NCBI GenBank assembly: GCA_946902985.2
Contig: OX336392.1
Span: 15,908,716-15,972,715 of the forward strand
Reading direction: 5' to 3'
Source of the DNA: Meconema thalassinum
Lineage: Eukaryota > Arthropoda > Insecta > Orthoptera > Tettigoniidae
DNA length: 64,000 nt
Program-made: the position numbers and the translations under genes
The notes under the pieces: generated by a model
Databases searched by the model: none
What the model was told of the DNA's origin: nothing
The model's input: only the letters and a program-made list of their open reading frames with translations
In this document: in pieces, positions 33,500 through 45,234 of the stretch
Numbering within the stretch: the first letter of the stretch is position 1
Layout of the letters: each line of letters opens with the position of its first letter

Positions 33500-34195
33500 C
33501 CCTACTAATGCTTCGCAAGGTCAGTGAATAGCAGTGGAAGAAATCTCTTTACACAGCAACACGGAAACCAGCCGTCGACAGAACACGCACTATTTTTGAA
33601 GCCTGAAGGTAAGGTTTCATATCTTCACCAATATATTTGATCACATGCTGGAATGCAATGGTACTGTCATCCGTTGTCAGTTACTGGAACTGATTGCAGA
33701 TATTAAAACTGCTTTGTGGGGCCAAGAGGAAGCTTTGTCCGAATAATGACAAACTCCTTTAAACTGATATCTACTGTATAAACGGAAAAAACGCAATGAT
33801 GTGGAATGTAGAAATATTTATCTTTAACTGAAAGCAAACAGCATGAAAATCGGCCCGGTAGAAGTCGCTGGCGAATTGTAGATAGAAAGCACAATTATTG
33901 CCGTATATGGGCGAATAGCATTATGCCAAAGTTAATTTCATGAAATAAAATACTAATTATAGTTGAAATATAGAAAACAATAGTGATACATATAGGTACC
34001 TTTAATCTAAATCACATTTCATAAACATTGGTCCAGTAGGTAGTTGTTGGCAAATTGCAAAAAAAAAAAAAAAAAAAACTTGCGTTTTAAATATATAGAT
34101 ACTGTAATATTTGTGATTGCAAATACACACTATAATATGCTTAGCATTTATTTAAATCAATAAATACAAAAATATGAAGTAAAAAAATTTAAATC
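33500..34195. other. unannotated DNA
   Basis: No gene. A 30-bp segment AACGCA(A/G)TGATG(T/C)GGAATG at 33790 also occurs at 32303 on the other side of the pogo-like element. Two weakly similar CGG/TCC-AGTAGG blocks lie at 33840 and 34025, and there is an A18-type run at 34060. Confidence 0.4.
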
Positions 34196-34568
34196 CGCTT
34201 GGATTTGAACCGCGAACCTCCAGTTTGGGGGAGTATAGGACGCTAGCTCGCTGCTAATACTATGTTAACCACTGCCAGCTGGATCGCATCCCTCCTGGCT
34301 ACTTTAGACTGCCCACTCGGAGGCGTACAAGATATATATTAATCACTGCCGGCTGGATCGCACCCCTCCTGGTTGCTTTAGACTGCCTGCCCATTCGACG
34401 ATTACAGCATTGGTTAATGAGTACAACCTCGTTTTCAAATAAAGTCGCTAGGAGCAGCACCAAGTCACTGTGACGAGGTTGTACGCATAAACCAATGCTG
34501 TAATCGTTGAATGGGCAGGCAGTCTAAAGCAGCCAGGAGGGATGCGATCCAGGTGACAGTGGTGTTAA
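34196..34568. repeat. foldback of a tRNA-like SINE fragment
   Basis: Left arm 34339-34432 (TTAATCACTGCCGGCTGG ... GTACAACCTCGT) is complementary to right arm 34473-34568 (ACGAGGTTGTAC ... CACTGGATCG-type reversed) with a 40-bp loop. A third, partial copy of the left arm (34255-34318) lies just before. At 34203-34222 the complement reads GGTTCGCGGTTCAAATCC, a B box, so the unit derives from a tRNA-related SINE. Confidence 0.7.
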
Positions 34569-35059
34569 CAACTGGTTTAATATATCTGACTAGCATATCC
34601 AGTCATTGAATGACTATTTCATTAGCATTTTCTGGCGTTTTTATCTAAACCATTTGATACTATAATTATATTATTTTGTTCAGTTCATTTCTAAAAGGAT
34701 ATCAAATTACTGAAATATGGACTAGCGAGCAAACAATAGCCTCCATTTTGACCCAACGGGACGGCACGGCGCAGCACGGTACGGCACGGTCATCCTGAAT
34801 TGCTAGTCACTGCTACGGTAGAATATTCTATTGTAGAATTACAATATCCTACCGGTCACCTCCTGGAGGACAGTTTAAACAACCCTCTGTAAGATTAGCG
34901 GATTTGATAAAACCGGGCCTTGTTAAATCGTAAGTTAGAGTTGGGCTATAATACTTGCATGATTCATACATCCACCATCCTGAATCTATTCGGCTGATGA
35001 CCTTGTAGTGTAGAAGGGAAAAAAAGACCGTTCCCACATTAAGGTATATTGTTGCAACA
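34569..35059. other. unannotated DNA
   Basis: No gene. A short CACGG-rich minisatellite is present at 34754-34790. Confidence 0.4.
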
Positions 35060-35335
35060 TTTGGTAGAGATCAGATGATTAGGTTAGTCGTAATTTGATT
35101 TAAGCTTTGAACATTTGGGTGGCCGCCATTTCGTTTCCATCAAGATGGTGGCGATATAAAACGTGACATTGAGGTGTCCTTTGCTAGTGCTACCTCTGTA
35201 CCAAATTTCGTTCAATTCAGTTTCGTCGTGTTTGAATTGATAGTGGGGGGGACAGACATACGCTCTCACAGACAGACTGACAGACAACTATTGACCTGTG
35301 TAGATCTCATAAGTCTACTTTCATTTCTTGCAAAA
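35060..35335 (+). repeat. family A/B-related terminus (family C)
   Basis: Carries GGCCGCCATTTCG, then CCAAATTTCGTTCAAT, a GACAGACAGACTGACAGAC microsatellite, and TAGATCTCATAAGTCTACTTTC. The order motif, microsatellite, GATCTCATA, CTACTTT is the shared terminus of families A and B, but the body differs from both. Confidence 0.6.
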
Positions 35336-35589
35336 ATCGAACGGAATTGGGAGCTTCAGCGAGCACCAGGTTTTACTCCAAGTCAGCACATGTTGATTCC
35401 GTGTCGTCTCAAAACTCTCGAGTCTTAAAATTCACGAGTCTCAAAACTCACGAACCAAGGCATAGCCACCTATAAGGTTATAGGTAGCCATGGCCAAGCC
35501 AGTTCATTGGGAAAAGGTCCATTGTTAGAGCCAGCCAGAACTGCTTGCCCTCTTGTAATTGGCACCTCTCTCATCAAGATGTTGTTGTT

Positions 35590-35705
35590 GATTCTTTTAG
35601 GGGCTTTGCGACATTTTGGTCATGTACTTGGGTGGGCATAGCATTTTTCTGATAACCTGCGTCACTGTGACGTCTGTACAATACAAACGACATCCCATTC
35701 TAAAA
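35590..35705 (-). repeat. SINE tail fragment, reverse orientation
   Basis: The complement matches the 3' part of the SINE at 35973 (CACTGTGACG, ACATGACC-like and GCAAAGCCCCTAAAA). The head is absent. Confidence 0.5.
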
Positions 35706-35972
35706 CTGGGTGGACAGAGATGGGTTAAAGGGCAGTGTGCTCTGCAGAGTCGTGAGTTTAGAGACTGTTCTTATAATGTTCGTTCAGCTACTAGTTTATT
35801 GTCGTGAGTTTTGAGACGTAACCGTTGATTCCATCGTTAAAACCCAGAGACAAAAGAAATAAGAAGGCCATGATTCAAGCGAGTGCGGGAGAAGTCATGC
35901 ATCTCGTCTGTTTTGATCAGCAAAGCATCGTTTACGATAACCTGGTGAAGAAACCACTAACTATTACTGTTG

Positions 35973-36481
35973 AGCGGCTTCAGTGACGTAGTTGCTAACA
36001 TGCTGAGCTTCTATGCGCAAGATCACGGGTTCAAACCCGGCCGAAGTCGTCGTATTTTTAGGAGCGTTAAAAATCCCTCAGTGTGCCTTCCTTCGGAGGG
36101 AAGTAAAGCCGGCAGTCCCATGTCATAGATTTACGGCATGAAAAAGAACCTTACACTAACTACTCTTGTGGAAGCTAAAATTTGTAAGTTAGTTTGATAA
36201 CGCTATATTCGTTCCAACGTTCGCCGCCAAGTGCTGACTGCAATGGCGTTTAGTAGTCACGTCCGCAGCTAGGTGTCGTGGACGGTAGCATTTGGTTAAA
36301 AAAACTCAAACTTGAAAAAATTAATCGTCTGCTGTCGTTCTACCTGAATTACAGATAACACACACTAATACAGTCATCACAATTAACACCGGTTATCAGA
36401 CAAATTCTACACACACCCAAAGTACACGGGGCTACACGACCGCGTTGTCGCAGCCCCTAAACTAAGGAACCAAGCAACCAA
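35973..36481 (+). mobile_element. long tRNA-derived SINE with 12-bp target duplication
   Basis: The head has GACGTAGTTGCTAAC (decayed A box) and B box GGGTTCAAACCC. The body runs through TTCCTTCGGAGG, AGTAAAGCCGGC and CCCATGTCATAGATTTA to the tail ACACGGGGCTACACGACC. It is flanked by CTATTACTGTTG at 35961-35972 and 36482-36493. The same family as 38940-39451, about 510 bp. Confidence 0.88.
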
Positions 36482-36493
36482 CCTATTACTGTT

Positions 36494-37361
36494 GTGAAGG
36501 AAAACTGCTACTAAAAGACCAAACCTTGCTCAAACAGGATGGAGCCTTCATCAGGGCAATGCACGCGCTATCAATACTCAAGAAACAGTCGGTCATCATT
36601 GTGTACAGTGATCAGGAGTTAAACAATTTAGGGTAGGCTATGTTAATAGACTATCCTAGAAGGGTTTCGGGGAGTGTTTTGAGCCATGAACTGAACGCTA
36701 GAACCGTTCTATAGCGTCCGATGGAGAATACTTTGAAGGCCTATGCGTGAATTTAAATACAATCAGCCGCCATTGAAACCCCCCAGGGGCTCACAGGTAG
36801 TGAGACGTGGGTATCGACCAGTGGACCCCTGCTGAGTCCGGCAATGCTTCCGTCTACTTGTGCCGGGCTCCTCTTTCCTGTCAACAGCCCTTGATCAACT
36901 CTTGTTCTCGACGGTATTAGGGTATCCGAGGCCTAGGGAATCTTTCAATTTCCCGCCTTAACTGACCCCTGTTTCATTTTTCCTGATACCCTCATTGTTC
37001 GATGGATTGGACCTCTCCTTTTCGTTTCCTGGTAACTCCTGCCTTTTGTCCATGGCCCGAAAGGAGGCAGGGTGTGTGTAGCCTCAAGGGCTGATGGCTG
37101 TTGAGCTCGGTAGTTTGCGACCCTGCGGGATTCCTGAGATGGGTCCGGATTGTTCCCATTTTCCACTGCCTTTAGGACGGGTCCTCTACTCTTTCCCTTT
37201 CCTATCTGCCTTTCATGACTCTACTTCTTTCCAACTCCCTCAGTATGAGGGCATTTCCTTTCCCTGTCTTTAATTTCCTTTCCGTTTATCTCCTCCATTA
37301 TTTCTCTCCCTAGGATGTAAGTTAGATATACAAAGTCAGTAGGTATAGTAGCAGTATTTTT
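36494..37361. other. unannotated DNA
   Basis: GC-richer, with pyrimidine-rich tracts at 37180-37310. I recognise no gene. A LINE untranslated region is possible but unsupported. Confidence 0.4.
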
Positions 37362-38460
37362 AGGCTACTTTTCACATTTTGGAAAAATGAGGAAAAAGTA
37401 GACTTATGAGATCGATCCGGGCAAATGTGTGTCTGTCTGTCTGTCTGGCTGGCTGTGTGTGGGTCCCCCCCCCCCCCTCTATCAACTCCTAAACGGCTGT
37501 AGCAATCGAATCCAAATTTGGAATGAATAAAGATATAGCGTCCGATGAATATATAAAGCCCATATTTGAAAATTATGTCAGTGCTACCAACTGCTGAAAA
37601 AACACATTTGAAATTTTAGCTCCATGTTGAATATCTTGGAAGGTTTGCATGGGAGCTATTCCTAAATTGGCACACGTATAGATAATAATATTTCAGTTTA
37701 ATTTCCAGGAGGTCATGCTTGGCAGTGTTGCCAAAATGATTATAAGCCTGCTGATAGGTCCAATTTTTAAATACATATAACTTCTACACTATCAATTGGA
37801 ATTCAACCAAATTTCGTATGTGTTATGTGTACTATAACAGACATGACTATGCTTATTCTTAAGAGCAAGCAGGGCTGCCAACTGTTAATAAATGCTCTGT
37901 CTATTTTTACCCTAATATTAATATATCAGAAAGTATGTAAGCTAACAACAGATTTAAAATTTGCACACGTACAGTACCTGACATTATAGATTAATTTGGA
38001 GAAACAGTGCTGCCAACATGACTCTAAGCCTGCTGATAGGTTCCATTTTAAAAATGCATGTATCTTTTATACTAACAAATGGATGTCATCCAAAATTGGC
38101 CCAACGAGAGATCATAATATTTCAGATTATTTCTGACCAACACATGCGACATTGTTGCCAACATGATTTTACGCGTGCTGATAGATACAATATCTAACTG
38201 CATGTAACGTCCATGCTATCCATTGGACTTCAACCACATTTCGTATTCTGTACCTTAAGAGATTGAACTAACAAACCAGGGCTGCCAACTGTAGTCCTCT
38301 ATTAGGCTACATTATACCAGGTATATTTCGAACTAATTAAAAATTTCGATATTACCAACTTAATTTCGTCATTATTCTAGATAGGTCCATGTAGATTGGC
38401 ATGAATCTTAAATTTTAAGAGAAGTAGGCTCTTTAGTTCGTCACGGAGCATCTTGTTAAT
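37362..38460 (-). repeat. family B repeat, copy 2, reverse
   Basis: Mirror of 14440-15473: it starts with the hairpin terminus TAGGCTACTTTTCACATTTT, TATGAGATCGATCCGGGC, a GTCT/GGCT microsatellite and a C run, then CTAAACGGCTG. Cores G(C/T)TGCCAAC recur at about 37581, 37725, 37868, 38008, 38155 and 38281 (spacings mostly 140-147). Confidence 0.75.
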
Positions 38461-38785
38461 TTTATTAATATTTTCAGTATCACCTTGATATGAGACCGCT
38501 CAAAACCACCATCATTATTATAACTTGTATGAATCGCATCCAATGGCCAAAGCTGGGTATGTTTGATTGAACGCCCGAAGGCTCCCAATAAGTTCAATTT
38601 CAAGTACCTGTAGTTCCTACTTTAGCTACGGCGAATGATGGACTTGATAGAGCGTTACTAACTAGCCCAATATATCCTACAAATTTTGCCACACGCTACC
38701 AATTGCAGTGGTAGGTTCTTTTACATGCCATAAATCTATGACATGGACTCACCGGCTTTACTTCCGCTCTGAAGGAAGACATACT
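38461..38785. other. unannotated DNA
   Basis: No gene. TACATGCCATAAATCTATGACATGG near 38733-38757 is the complement of a SINE body block, so a small inverted SINE remnant may be here. Confidence 0.4.
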
Positions 38786-39520
38786 GAGGGATTTTAACCA
38801 ACCTGGAAGTCTTAAGGGAAGCAAAGAAGAGAGAAGATTAATGAAGGAAATGGGAAAGAGAAAAATAAAATGTATTGGACAAGTCATCAGACACACCACT
38901 TCCATCGTTAACATTCTTGAAGGGGAAAGAAAGGAAGAGCAGCTTCGGTGGCGTAGTCGGTAGCATGCTGAGCTTCCATGCCCAAGATCGCGGGTTCAAA
39001 CCCGGATGAAGTCGTCCGATTTTTTAAGAGCGTTAAAAATCCTTTACTATGCCCTTCCTTCGGAGGGGAAGTAAAGCCGGCGGTCCCATGTCATAGATTT
39101 ATGGCATGTTAAAGAACCTTCCACTAATTACACCTGCGTGAAGCTAAATTAGGTTTAAAAATGTAAACAACGTTCAGGTTCCTACGTTCGTCGCCAGGAG
39201 CCGACTTCGGCGGCGTCTAGTAGCCAAGTTATGAACTAGTAGTCGTTGACGGTGGTGTTTGGCGGCAAAAGCAGGAACTACTTGAAAAATTCAAAGTCTG
39301 CAGTCCTTACTTGAATTAAGAAACAAATAACACGCACTAATACAGCCATCACAATTAAAACCGGTTATCAGACAGATTCTACACACACCCAAAGTACACG
39401 GGGCTACATAACCGCGTTGTCGCAGCCCCTAAACTGAGGAACCAACCAACCAAAGAAAGGAAGAGGACGGCCTTGGACGAAGTATTTGGAAGACATCAAG
39501 AATAGATTTAAATTAATTGG
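38786..39520 (+). pseudogene. LINE C-terminal tail split by a SINE
   Basis: Before the SINE the plus strand encodes, in shifting frames, LMKEMGKRKIKCIGQVIRH and SIVNILEGERK. After it (39466-39520) follows RGRPWTKYLEDIKNR. Together these are the IGHVIRH...LEG...RGRPR...YL tail of a LINE protein. The SINE at 38940-39451 separates the two halves exactly at its target duplication. Confidence 0.7.
38940..39451 (+). mobile_element. long tRNA-derived SINE with 14-bp target duplication
   Basis: A box TGGCGTAGTCGG (38949-38960) matches the pol III consensus; B box GGTTCAAACCC (38993-39003). Body and tail are as in 35973-36481. Flanked by AAAGAAAGGAAGAG at 38926-38939 and 39452-39465. Inserted in a LINE relic. 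Confidence 0.92.
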
Positions 39521-39809
39521 TATTCTGCCCGAAGGCAGATCCGAGCCGCCGAAGAGGCTCTCCTCAGCCGGAGTTTACGTGCAGAAGGGTGGTCGGGGCG
39601 CAGTACCTAGAACCGGCATACCATCCAAGTTCCGACCTCACCCAATGCTGCTGAGTTCTCATGGGATCCGGTGTTTCAACATGGACAGGCCGTTTGCAAG
39701 AATAGAATGGGATGTGACAATTACATGGAACTGAAACGGACCGCCAACGACAGAAGAGTGTGGCATTAGCCTTTAGAATATGAATTAATGAATGAATAAA
39801 TTGTTGTTG
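39521..39809. other. unannotated DNA
   Basis: Follows the LINE tail. Contains CCCGAAGGCAGATCCGAGCC and ends with AATGAATGAATAAA, perhaps a 3' untranslated region of a retroelement. Not certain. Confidence 0.35.
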
Positions 39810-40748
39810 TTTGAGTCTTCAGTCTTTTGACTGGTTTGATGCAGCTTTCCATGCCTCCCTGTCCTGATCTAATCGTTTCATCTGTACATAGCTACCACAC
39901 CCTACATCCGAGGCAATCTGTTTAACATATCCTAACCTTGGTCTACCCTTACAGTTCTTGTCCTTGACCCTTCCTTCCATAACTAAGCTTGCTATTCCTG
40001 GGTGGCTTACTATGTGTCCTACTAACCTATCGCTTCTCTTCATTAGCAGTCGCCAGAATCATCCCTCCTCTCCCACTAGTCTCAATACCTCTTCGTCTGT
40101 AACCCTATCTAACCACCTGATCTTCATCATTCTCCTGTAACACCACATTTCAAACACTTCAATTCTCCTCTTTTCTGCTGCACCAATAGTCCAAGTTTCA
40201 CTTCCATAGAGCGCGACGCTCCAGACAAAGGCCTTCAAAAATGCCTTCCTAATACCTAAATCTATATTCGATGTCAACAGATTCCCTTTCTGTAGAAATG
40301 CTTTTCTTGCCTGAGCTAACCTACTTTTTATATCCAATTTGCTTCGTCCTTCGCTGGTTATTTTGCTTCCTAAGTAACAGAATTCTCCTACTTCCTTTAG
40401 CTTTTCACCTGCCAATTTGATATCCATAGAGGTTTCTGATTTATTTCGGCTGCATTCCAATATTTTTGTTTTACATTTATTAATTTTCATCATGAATTGT
40501 TTGCTCAAGACGGAGTCCATACCATTCAAATATTCACTCAGACCCTCAGGTGTGTCAGCCAAGATGACGATGTCATCAGCAAATCTCAGAGTTGAAATTA
40601 TTTCTCCTTGAATCTTCACTCCCACTTTAAATTTTTCTCCAATTTCCTTCATCGCTTGTTCAATGTAAAGATTGAAAAGTATGGGTGATAAGTTGCAGCC
40701 TTGCCTTACACCTTTCTGAATACCAGCTTCTCTCTCATGTTTCATCAA
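39810..40748 (-). pseudogene. LINE reverse transcriptase, C-terminal half
   Basis: The largest LINE relic here. The minus frame 40059-40748 reads GIQKGVRQGCNLSPILFNLY (RT motif before the active site), LRFADDIVILAD (catalytic FADD box), MMKINKCKTKILECSR, FCYLGSKITSEGR, FVWSVALYGSETWT and FEMWCYRRMMKIRW. After a frameshift near 40050 it ends LVGHIVSHPGI...GRPRLGYVKQIA (39819-40043). It makes cDNA by target-primed reverse transcription in intact relatives. The endonuclease and the first RT motifs are missing (5' truncation). 42836-43337 is a close relative. Clade not assigned; it resembles the RT proteins abundant in polyneopteran genomes. Confidence 0.88.
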
Positions 40749-40764
40749 TAATTTAATTAATTAA

Positions 40765-40846
40765 TTAAAATCTGACGACTTCGGTCGAGTTTGTGCCCGC
40801 TATCTTGGGCACAGCAGCTCAGCATGCTACCAACTAAGCAAAGGTG
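40765..40846 (-). repeat. SINE head fragment, reverse orientation
   Basis: The complement reads TTAGTTGGTAGCATGCTGAG, TGCCCAAGATAGCGGG and CGACCGAAGTCGTCAG, the head of the SINE at 38940. The body is missing. Confidence 0.7.
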
Positions 40847-41912
40847 TAGGAAATTTTCACAATTTGTGGTAATCATTCATTTATTCATTTTAAATAATTA
40901 CGGTTATACCAACATAAATCATCTCAAAAATTACATTTTGTCAAGTTCTGTTCATGCATTCAGATTCTCCACGGTGAAATGCTGTAACGCATTTTGGATT
41001 TGGGAGGACTTTTAGCAAGGTTACCTCTCGGGAGACATAGGCTACTGTATCTTTGTTATAATCCCCGACACTAGCAGATATATTACTTGCAGTCATGACA
41101 CAGTTCTCAGTGCAAGCATCTGAATGAGTGCTTTTAGACTGGACGTACGTACATACACACACGCTCGGTGTATTAACCCGAGCTATTCATCAATATTGTG
41201 TCTAAATCCCGGCGAATAAACTAGCAATAAAGCTGGTTCCGATCAGTATATCACAATGGGCGCTGAGGTAAGCCTCTTCTTACAAAGCCATAAAACAGTG
41301 GTTAACTGTCACATCCCAAGAACAAGATATATGAAACCACAGACTTTATTTATGACCGGATTTCCTACCTGGGCGGCAAAGTAGCCGGCAAACTCCCAAA
41401 AACCTGCCTACGGTATTCCATCTCTATTTTATTGCTTCATTTTATGTAGATATGTGTGTGTGTGCGTGTATGTGCATCACACACAATACTGCTTTCCACA
41501 AACAGACACGTTTAATGCTTCGTTATTTTAAAGCTAATGCAGAGAGGTAGAAAATGTATTCTAAAACGCTACTGCGGACTAACCACCATATTTTGCGAAA
41601 TGTCTGGCTTTGATTCATCATGCGTGTGTGTGTATGTGCTGTGGGTGATATATGCAGCAGGCGCACGGCTTGTTGACCCGCTACTCTCACGAAGCTAGTT
41701 ACCCCCACCACTCCTCCCCACTGCAGCAGCAATGATTGACTCGCCGGGAATACACTGCGTATGTGATCAGAGTCAAGGATAATAGTCGATCATATAAAAT
41801 ACTGGACTTTGCAAACCTTTTAAAACCATACATCAAACATGTCTCGTAATACGTCTACTCATCGACAACTATGGTAAACCGCGCAGAGCCGTCACTGGAT
41901 TAGTGGAATATT
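40847..41912. other. unannotated DNA
   Basis: No gene found. Short GT-rich tracts are present at 41452-41480 and 41622-41640. Confidence 0.4.
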
Positions 41913-41924
41913 ATTATTGTTCAT

Positions 41925-42250
41925 AAGCCTCCGTGGCTTAGGCGGCAGCACGCCGGCCTCTAACCGCTGGGTTCGTGGTTCAAATACCGGTCACTCCATG
42001 TGAGATCTGTGCTGGACAAAACGGAGGCAGACAGGTTTTTCTCCGAGTACTCCGGTTTTCCCTGTCAAAATTTCATTCCAGCAACACTCTCCACTATCAT
42101 TTCATTTCATCTGTTATTCATTTACCATTGCCCCAGAGGAGTGCGTCAGGCCTCGACAGCTGGCACAGTTCATATCCTCGCCGCTAGATGGAGGCTTCAT
42201 TCATTCCATTCCTGACCCGGTCGGAGAATGGAAGCAGGCTGTGGATTTTC
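41925..42250 (+). mobile_element. tRNA-derived SINE with 12-bp target duplication
   Basis: The same family as 13208-13532: head GCCTCCGTGGCTTAGGCGG, B box GGTTCAAATACC (one change), tail CTGTGGATTTTC. Direct repeats ATTATTGTTCAT at 41913-41924 and 42251-42262. Confidence 0.9.
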
Positions 42251-42262
42251 ATTATTGTTCAT

Positions 42263-42830
42263 GATGACCAACCGACAGATACCACGCCTGGATACCTGGG
42301 TCGAAAGAGTCCATGGTGAAGTCAATAATTACCTCACATAACTTCTAACAGGACACGGATCTTTTTCGAAAATTCCTGCTTAGAGTAGGCGGAGCGAGTG
42401 GTGCAACATTCATATATTGCGACGACATCGATGATGTACTTCACACCTTCTTCGTGTGCGGCCATTGGATGATAAAGAGAGAATATGTGGAAACTGAATT
42501 GGGAGAACTGACACCCAATAGTATTATTTCTGCGATGTTACGAAACCAGCAATCATGGGATCAGATAGCAGTGTATGTGGAGGACGTCCTTCGCCAGAAA
42601 AAGCGGGATCTGGAAGCGTACGAATGTCCTTGAGAAGAAATGAAGAGAGAAGAAGTCTGAAAGGCTAAGTAAGCACGACATCACCCTGAAGTAATGCGAG
42701 AGCGGTTCCGGGGTGATGAACGCATCGTGGGAAAAGGGATGTGGTTTTTAGTGGGTAAGAATCCCACACTACTGTGGAGTGTGGACCCTTCACAAGTGTC
42801 TTTTGAAGATTTTCCACAGCCCCTCGCAAA
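42263..42830 (+). pseudogene. R1/LOA-like LINE C-terminus and 3' region
   Basis: The plus frame from about 42270 reads RQIPRLDTWVERVHGEVNNY, stop, LLTGHGSFSKFLLRVG, then a CDDIDDVLHTFFVCGHW zinc-knuckle-like segment and LGELTPNSIISAMLRNQQSW up to a stop at 42632. The YLTQ-LLTGHG and C...D...H-F--C pattern is the post-RT tail of R1-clade LINEs. The following 200 bp (TAGTGGGTAAGAATCCCACA) look like its 3' untranslated region. It stops abruptly at 42830 where another LINE begins. Confidence 0.75.
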
Positions 42831-42835
42831 AAAAA

Positions 42836-43337
42836 ATATGTTTATGATGAAAATTAATAAATGTAAAACAAAAATATTGGAATGCAGTCGAGATAAATCA
42901 GAAACCACTGTGGACATCAAATTGGCAGATGAAAAGCTAAAGGAAGAAGGAGACTTCTGTTACTTAGGAAGCAAAATAACCAGTGATGGACGAAGGAAAG
43001 AGGATATAAAAAGTAGGTTGGCTCAGGCAAGGAAAGCATTTCTACAGAAAAGGAATCTGTTGACATCGAATATAGATTTAGGTATTAGGAAGTCATTTTT
43101 GAAAGCCTTTGTCTGGAGCGTGGCGCTCTTTGGAAGTGAAACTTGGACTATTGGTGCAGCAGAAAAGAGGAGAATTGAAGCGTTTTAAATGTGGTGTTAC
43201 AGGAGAATGTTGAAGAACGGATGGGTAGATAGGGTAACAAACGAAGAGGTATTAAGACGAGTGGGAGAGGAAAGATGTTTCTGGCGACTGCCAATGAAGA
43301 GAAAAGATAGGTTGGTAGGTCGGTTAGTGTCAGCACT
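42836..43337 (+). pseudogene. LINE RT tail with in-frame stop
   Basis: Reads MMKINKCKTKILECSRDKSE, FCYLGSKITSDGR, AFLQKRNLLTSNIDLGIRK, FVWSVALFGSETWTIGAAEK and RRIEAF, then TAA (43186-43188), then MWCYRRMLKNGWVDRVTNEE and KDRLVGRLVS. Compared with 39810-40748 the stop replaces the glutamate codon of FEMWCYRR. It begins at the MMKINK block (5' truncated) and ends at 43337. Confidence 0.85.
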
Positions 43338-43495
43338 CTGTCTGGGACCGAGGATATTTTTTTTCTTTCTTTTTGCATGTTTCTTTCTTTCTTCTCGATT
43401 TCTTCGATGTCTTTTCTGGTTGTTAATTCTTGGCATTTTGACGCATACAAGCACACTGGTTGGATCACTGGCTGATGGTGTCTGAGCTTAGACTT
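43338..43495 (-). pseudogene. LINE fragment joined in reverse
   Basis: The minus strand reads IQPVCLYASKCQELTTRKDI, EIEKKERN and, after a pyrimidine run, ILGPRQSADT: the ERKILRKILGP region also seen at 28318-28880 and 44377-45240. The opposite orientation and abrupt join to 43337 mark a rearrangement breakpoint. Confidence 0.6.
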
Positions 43496-44376
43496 TCTTG
43501 TTGTATGCGTTCTTTATTAACTTACTTTTCGTATATCATTGAATCCGACGCATTTTACTTTTCTTAAACTCCCTTGACTCGTTACAGAAAGAGGACATCT
43601 CACGGGGGGAGTCTTAATGAGCGATAAAGTTAATATATTCTAGCACACAATTACTCGATGTTGGTGGAGACAGAGGTCCTGTATCAAAATCTATTTAGTA
43701 CATTACATGGAAAATCCTTGTAATTATCAGGAGAAGTTTTGGTGAAAAGAGACTCCAGAATATATGTAAATAGTTATTCATGGAACTCCTTCTTGATATG
43801 TTAAAATAGATTACTATACGACACTGATAAATGGCATTCATTCTTTCAATTGAAAACAACAACCTTAAGGTTCCATCTGCTTTACCACTCGAGCTGCTAA
43901 TAGAATGGACATGGCGCTCAGTTAAGCTAAGCATCCCCGCCCGTCCTCAAGTTAAAACTTGAGTAAGCATTAGAGTTTGAATCCCCGATGACAGAGCCTC
44001 GCGCAGAGAAGCTGACGGCCGGATGTGTTCAGATCACTGGCCTAACGTGGATCAGTGAGCTACACACTGGATTAAATGTTCACCATCACTTGCAGACGTA
44101 GTGTCATGGAAACTTGAACTGATAGCACAATGATGCACCATCGATACACCTTTCACTAAATGAGATGATTGATAGTGCATGACTTTAGAGTTCCAAACGG
44201 CTGTGTAGTCATATTCAATTACCCGGTACAGTGTTCACTCTGTCAGTGTGCTACGTCACTACTTCCGGTAACTGTACTAGCCTCGGCAAAAACATTTCTC
44301 AAATACGCTGTTTATAGTTACTATCTCTGTTACTATTCGTATTCATTCATTTCGTATAGGCTATCTATGGGCAGCG
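43496..44376. other. unannotated DNA
   Basis: No gene or repeat recognised. Confidence 0.4.
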
Positions 44377-45234
44377 TCATTCCAACTGTCTCCTACAGGC
44401 TTTGATGTTTGCCCAGTACGCCCGCATTCGTTCTCGGTGGACTTCCTTCCGTTCCTGGGTCCAAATCTTTCCCGTTTTCAGCTTCGGTTTTTCTTGGAAA
44501 CCTTTGCAAGCTTGAAGTTTCCTTTTGAGTGGAGCTCGCTCCTGAATGTCTGTTGGTGTAATCCCCACTTCTTTCAGATCTTGATCCAGTTCAATGAATC
44601 AGGCCCATTTTGTTTTCCTCTCCGGAAAGTAAGTTATGTTGCGGTTGGTCAGTCTCGCTGGGCTCATTCGTTTCACATGTCCAAAAAATGTTATCCTTCT
44701 CTTCCGGATGACGTCACTTATCTTCTCCACATGAGTATGTAGTTCATGGTTATGCCGTCTTCTGTATTCCCCATTGTCTTTAATGGGACCCAATATCTTT
44801 CTCAAAATTTTCCTTTCTTTGGCCTCCAGTTTTTCGACCAAGCCTTTTTTGTTCATCGTGAGGCATTCAGAAGCACACAAGACCTCCGGACGGATGACAC
44901 TGCAGTAATGTTTTAGTTTTGCGTCCTTAGTTAAATGGTAGGCCATTTCCATGTTACTCATGCGTGATGTGAATGCTTCTTTCTCTGATACATTAGGTGT
45001 TATAATTTCTCCCAGGTACTTAAACTTTGCAACTCGCTTAATTTGTCCTTGTTCCACAGCGAGGTGTTTGGGTGCCGGCACGATATTAGTTATGAACACA
45101 GTCTTCTCAAAGGAGATCTGGAGTCCTGCCTTCGCTGCCTGTGCACTAAGCTGATTAACCTGTTCCGTGGCTGTCTCTAATGAACCAGAACTGATTGCAA
45201 GATCATCGACAAAGGCTAGACAGTCAATTGTGAT

